In this document: positions 61,574-64,000 of the stretch, in pieces
How the letters are laid out: the number at the start of each line of letters is the position of its first letter
Numbering within the stretch: position 1 is the stretch's first letter
Assembly (NCBI GenBank): GCA_900316515.1
Contig: ONDE01000002.1
Span: forward strand, 1 to 64,000
Reading direction: 5' to 3'
DNA length: 64,000 bases
Origin: an uncultured Bacteroidales bacterium
GTDB taxonomy: Bacteria; Bacteroidota; Bacteroidia; Bacteroidales; P3
Translations under genes and position numbers: made by a program
Notes under the pieces: model-generated
Databases searched by the model: none
Told to the model about the DNA's origin: nothing
The model's input: only the letters and a program-made list of their open reading frames with translations

Positions 61574-64000
61574 GTCAACTCCTCGTAGAGTTTGAACAGT
61601 TCAGCTACGCATTTGCTTTCGGTCATTGTCTTCACGTCGAAGCCATAGGCTTGCATCACGGCGCGGTCGTTGTCTTGGTGGGCTTTTCGGAGTTCCGCCG
61701 GCATCGTCAGTTCGTCGTAGAGGTCGGCAAGACTGCTGTCTGGATATAGTGCGCGGGCATCAAGGATGGCATGTGCTGTCTGCTCAATCTTCGCTTTCTG
61801 CGCATCTGTGGGTGTGGGCCACGGGAAGTTGTTGTAGACAATATCGTTAGAGTATCGGTATCGGCTCTCAAGCCGGCCGCATACAGCTCGCATCCAAGCC
61901 ATGTGGACATTGCTGATAAGCACACCAAAATGATAATAATTTGCATTTGGAATCATTAAGTTGGCGTTACCACTAATAACATCGTGAGACATGAATCCTA
62001 TTGGAATATACCTCCTTGTTTCAGACGAATGGCTTGGAATAATAATATAATTACTATCAGGTTGCCGTATTTCCATAAATCGAGAGGGCATATCCGCAAA
62101 TTTTCGTGTAGCCGCCTTGGTACTAGCTAAGCGGAATTCTCGTGTCAAAGAAATCCTCTCTCGAACGATCGGCATATTTGCGATTTCATGAGGAGATGCA
62201 TCAATCAACCACAAGCAGTATCGCGGTTCATTATGCAGAAACTCTCTTGCTCCGACAAACCTTCGAATAAATCTTTTTGCTGATGGCTCTTTTTGAACAA
62301 ATGACTCATATTCATCTGCCTCGATGATAAGATTCCCACCATCGACAGGAATACTACCTTTTGTTATTTCTGGAACATCAAAAAGAGGTTTCTTTCTACT
62401 TTCGATAAAAACAGAAGGAGCATTAATCAGATATGGGCTAATGTTATCAGCATCTATACTCCGTTCTCCATCATAGATAGTAAACTTTCTATATACCTCT
62501 GTGTTTTTGCTGCTAAAACCTACAATAACACAATGAACATGAGCCTTTAAGGAAGCCTCGCTATCCCACCTGAACGTCCGGTGAGCAAAGTCAATACGGA
62601 TACCCATGCGTTCAATAAGGTTCTTCCAGATTGCTGCGACTTGCTCTCCTTGTGTGATGCTATTGGTTGAAACGAGGGCTGCTCGAGTATTACTTTTACC
62701 AATTAATCTGGCTGCTTTGTAATACCACCCGGTTACATAGTCAATATTCTTACCACAATTGGGACATACAGTTGAAAGATCCTCTTTTTGTTCCTTGGAT
62801 TGGAATGCATAACCCACAAACGGTGGGTTACCCATTATGTAGTCATAGTGCACCTCGTAACGTTTAACCTCAGGTTTTGTCACGCTGTCGAAATGACTTG
62901 TCACCACATTCAGTTCACCATACTGCTCTATTGGCTCGCTGGCCATCGTTGTTTCTGGCTCAATAATCAAGTGAACATTCTTGGCACGGATGGTGGGGAT
63001 ATCTGAAGGTTGCTCAAAGACATCCCACTCCATCCGCAGTGCATTGCCTTCGCGGATGTTGCAGTAGCTCTTCAGGGGCAGGAAGTCGATATCACGGTGG
63101 ATGATTTTCTCTGTCTCACGGAGCATTTGTGCCTCGGATATCCAGAGGGCTGTGGTGGCTACAGTGACGGCAAAGTCATTAATCTCAATGCCATAGAACT
63201 GGTTGATACTCACCTTAATAGGGTTGACCTCTTCAATGCCGAGGAAGGACTGGCCGTGGTAACGGGCATTGATAACCTCATTTTCCAGGCGGCGCAAGGA
63301 GAGATATGTTTCAGTTAGGAAGTTTCCGCTACCACATGCAGGGTCGAGGAATGTAAGAGATGAAATCTTATCTTGATAGGCGTCGAGCTTCTTGTTGCGG
63401 TCTTTCTCGACCTTCATCTCCAAAATATCATTCAGTTCACTACGCAAGTCATTGAGAAACAGTGGGTCAATAACCTTATGGATATTCTCGATGCTTGTGT
63501 AGTGCATACCGCCGCTGCGCCGTGTTTTGGGGTTCAGCGTGCTCTCGAAGACAGCACCGAAGATTGTGGGCGATATCTCGCTCCAGTCGAAGTCGAGGCT
63601 TGCGTTGTCGAGCATGGTGGCCTTCAGTTCAGGAGTGAACTGCGGTATCTCGATTTCCTCGGCAAAAAGACCACCATTGGTATAGGGGAAAGCCTTGAGG
63701 TCGTCCTTCATGTATTTGCTGCGCTGCTCCTGAGGCGTGTTGAGTGTCTCGAACAGACGTATAAGTGCCGAGCGGAGATCTTCAGCATCATAGCGCGCCA
63801 GGTAGTCGTGGAATTGGTCGTGTGCGAAAATGCCTGCATCCTCGGCATATAGGCAGAAGACAATGCGCACGCATAGGATATTGAGCCAACGGAGCGCTTC
63901 GGGTGAGGGGTCGTCGTATTGCTTAAGCAGCGCTTCGTAGATGCGGCCCACAATTTCGCCAGCCTGCATCGAGACCTGCATCTCCTTGCTGATATGTTCG
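61561..64000 (-). CDS. type IIL-like (MmeI-like) DNA methyltransferase/restriction protein, 5' end outside window
   Basis: At least 806 residues; the frame is open to the right edge (EHISKEMQVSM), so the start and any N-terminal nuclease domain are not visible. Methyltransferase motif I is FLDPACGSGNF and motif IV is GNPPFVGYAF, typical of N6-adenine enzymes. The order GGMHYTSIENIHKVIDPLFL, then motif I, then FYGIEINDFAV, then motif IV, fits MmeI-type fused enzymes. It overlaps the small gene at 61235-61573 by 13 bp on the same strand. Confidence 0.85.
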   Translation of the reverse strand, partial: EHISKEMQVSMQAGEIVGRIYEALLKQYDDPSPEALRWLNILCVRIVFCLYAEDAGIFAHDQFHDYLARYDAEDLRSALIRLFETLNTPQEQRSKYMKDDLKAFPYTNGGLFAEEIEIPQFTPELKATMLDNASLDFDWSEISPTIFGAVFESTLNPKTRRSGGMHYTSIENIHKVIDPLFLNDLRSELNDILEMKVEKDRNKKLDAYQDKISSLTFLDPACGSGNFLTETYLSLRRLENEVINARYHGQSFLGIEEVNPIKVSINQFYGIEINDFAVTVATTALWISEAQMLRETEKIIHRDIDFLPLKSYCNIREGNALRMEWDVFEQPSDIPTIRAKNVHLIIEPETTMASEPIEQYGELNVVTSHFDSVTKPEVKRYEVHYDYIMGNPPFVGYAFQSKEQKEDLSTVCPNCGKNIDYVTGWYYKAARLIGKSNTRAALVSTNSITQGEQVAAIWKNLIERMGIRIDFAHRTFRWDSEASLKAHVHCVIVGFSSKNTEVYRKFTIYDGERSIDADNISPYLINAPSVFIESRKKPLFDVPEITKGSIPVDGGNLIIEADEYESFVQKEPSAKRFIRRFVGAREFLHNEPRYCLWLIDASPHEIANMPIVRERISLTREFRLASTKAATRKFADMPSRFMEIRQPDSNYIIIPSHSSETRRYIPIGFMSHDVISGNANLMIPNANYYHFGVLISNVHMAWMRAVCGRLESRYRYSNDIVYNNFPWPTPTDAQKAKIEQTAHAILDARALYPDSSLADLYDELTMPAELRKAHQDNDRAVMQAYGFDVKTMTESKCVAELFKLYEELTCVH

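Overview
The window looks like chromosomal DNA of a member of the order Bacteroidales (Bacteroidota); I cannot name a genus. The evidence is the Bacteroidota promoter motif TAnnTTTG in front of many genes, a serine palmitoyltransferase, a gingipain-type peptidase with a type IX secretion (T9SS) C-terminal domain, DUF4175/DUF4290/DUF4954 proteins, a TonB receptor, and a MurA with aspartate at the usual cysteine position. No IS element, CRISPR array, rRNA or tRNA was recognised.

Layout. 0-7.5 kb is an accessory region: three C-terminal pieces of RHS proteins, each overlapping a small gene for a secreted protein (probable toxin/immunity pairs), an integrase remnant, a DUF4143-type ATPase and a YafQ toxin-antitoxin pair. 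7.5-15 kb holds core genes (SprT-like, efp, glutaminyl cyclase, nitroreductase, NamZ, dut, clpP). 15.1-19.5 kb contains a T9SS-secreted C25 peptidase and a lipoprotein lying between an intact threonine dehydrogenase-like gene and a duplicate of that gene's 3' half. 19.6-22.8 kb is a metal-uptake-like locus (HMA protein, TonB receptor, small Cys-rich protein). 22.8-26 kb has a C69 dipeptidase and a small ECF sigma operon. 26-48 kb is almost entirely minus-strand housekeeping DNA (ribBA, MATE, tatD, cobalamin adenosyltransferase, NifU/Mrp Fe-S genes, a TlpA-like protein and Ctp protease, trpS, murA, an SPFH protein, rluA, nadA). 48.5-61 kb is almost entirely plus-strand (rpiB-deoC, serine palmitoyltransferase, DUF4175, ybeY, mnmG, dus). 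The right edge is a type IIL-like methyltransferase/restriction gene cut by the window end.

The switch from minus to plus genes falls in an AT-rich gap (48.09-48.50 kb) with several copies of TTATCAACA or close variants. A perfect parS palindrome lies 3 kb away at 45.24 kb and mnmG (gidA) 9 kb away. Together these make it a strong candidate chromosomal origin.

The most unusual signal is a set of short dispersed repeats found both between genes and, in frame, inside genes. Family B (about 70 bp) interrupts an RHS gene and dus in the same reading frame. Family A (about 70 bp period) forms arrays of four and five units at 20 kb and 60 kb, and a diverged copy sits inside tatD. Short-word repeats or perfect small palindromes lie inside a TonB receptor gene, a DUF4175 gene, a DUF4954 gene and namZ. 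These resemble, in concept, Rickettsia palindromic elements that add peptide segments to unrelated proteins. All coordinates were read by eye; no alignment or database search was run.
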